Shown here: one piece after another, positions 6,271-6,545 of the stretch
Layout: each line of letters opens with the position of its first letter
Position numbering within the stretch: position 1 is the first letter of the stretch
Origin: an uncultured Clostridia bacterium
Lineage (GTDB): Bacteria; Bacillota; Clostridia; TANB77; UBA1234
Direction: 5' to 3'
Assembly: GCA_947624765.1 (NCBI GenBank)
Contig: CANQLS010000088.1
Location: 1 to 6,545 of the forward strand
Length of the DNA: 6,545 nucleotides
Notes under the pieces: model-generated
The model's database searches: none
What the model was told of the DNA's origin: nothing
The model's input: the letters and a program-made list of their open reading frames with translations, nothing else
Position numbers and translations under genes: made by a program

Positions 6271-6545
6271 TTATTGCGCCAATTCTTTTAACGACTGGTA
6301 AAACAACTCCCTTTTTTTGTCTAGTTTACTTTTTTCATATGTTAATGCAATATTATAATTTTTATTACTTAATCTAATCATTTCTGTCCAATTATTAATT
6401 AGTCGCTCAATTACAACTGCATAACTCTTTGGCGAAAAATCGTCTATCAAATACTGTTTTTCTATTAGTTCTGGTATTCCATCAACATTAGAAGCGATAC
6501 ATGGCAATCCTGCAGCCATGGCTTCTAGTATTGATCTTGGTAATC
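6271..6545 (-). CDS. GT4-family glycosyltransferase, C-terminal part
   Basis: The right edge cuts this gene; 90 residues plus the stop are visible, with in-frame codons from 6543. The visible part begins LPRSILEAMAAGLPCIASNV and continues DGIPELI. This is the conserved donor-binding segment of GT-B glycosyltransferases of family GT4: the Glu of SILEAM is the second glutamate of the E-x7-E motif, and the G-[IL]-P-[EV]-L element follows. The remainder is the usual C-terminal helical tail with YEKSKLDKKRELFYQSLKEL. An internal ATG at 6519 is not the true start because the conserved motif extends upstream of it. It is first in the visible operon and probably adds another sugar of the same repeat unit. 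Donor and linkage are unknown. Confidence 0.88.
   Translation of the reverse strand, partial: LPRSILEAMAAGLPCIASNVDGIPELIEKQYLIDDFSPKSYAVVIERLINNWTEMIRLSNKNYNIALTYEKSKLDKKRELFYQSLKELAQ

Overview
This AT-rich window carries part of a surface polysaccharide (capsule or O-antigen-like) biosynthesis cluster. All seven protein genes lie on the minus strand, so they are transcribed from high to low coordinates. The low GC content and the purine-rich Shine-Dalgarno sites (AAAAGGA, GGAGGAG, AAGGGG) suggest a low-GC Gram-positive, possibly a gut or rumen clostridium or a streptococcus. This is inferred from composition only. No RNA gene, insertion sequence, CRISPR array or integrase is visible.

In transcription order: (1) the C-terminal 90 residues of a GT4-type glycosyltransferase, cut by the right edge; (2) a complete 370-residue GT4 glycosyltransferase; (3) a 180-base AT-rich gap, the only sizeable break; (4) a left-handed beta-helix acetyltransferase of the serine-acetyltransferase type; (5) a Wzy-type repeat-unit polymerase; (6) a Wzx-type flippase; (7) a putative HP-motif glycosyltransferase; (8) the first 97 residues of a NeuA-like CMP-sugar cytidylyltransferase, cut by the left edge. 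From the acetyltransferase onward the genes are tightly packed (gaps of about 47, 20 and 16 bases, then an overlap or short gap), as in one operon.

The likely division of labour is as follows. The GT4 enzymes extend a lipid-linked oligosaccharide on the cytoplasmic face. The acetyltransferase decorates a sugar. The cytidylyltransferase supplies a CMP-activated acidic sugar (sialic acid or a relative), perhaps used by the HP-motif enzyme. Wzx flips the unit and Wzy polymerises it. The initiating transferase, chain-length control, export and sugar-precursor genes must lie outside the window.

The most notable observation is that the HP-motif gene ends at an amber codon (386-384), yet the same frame continues open for 42 protein-like codons to a TAA at 257-255, running 38 bases into the cytidylyltransferase gene. 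This looks like a recent nonsense mutation removing the C-terminus, or a sequencing error. The acetyltransferase also probably starts at an internal GTG (4903) behind a strong Shine-Dalgarno, not at the upstream ATG (4921). Nothing here clearly amounts to a new kind of system. Novelty is most likely in the polysaccharide structure and in the poorly characterised HP-motif enzyme.
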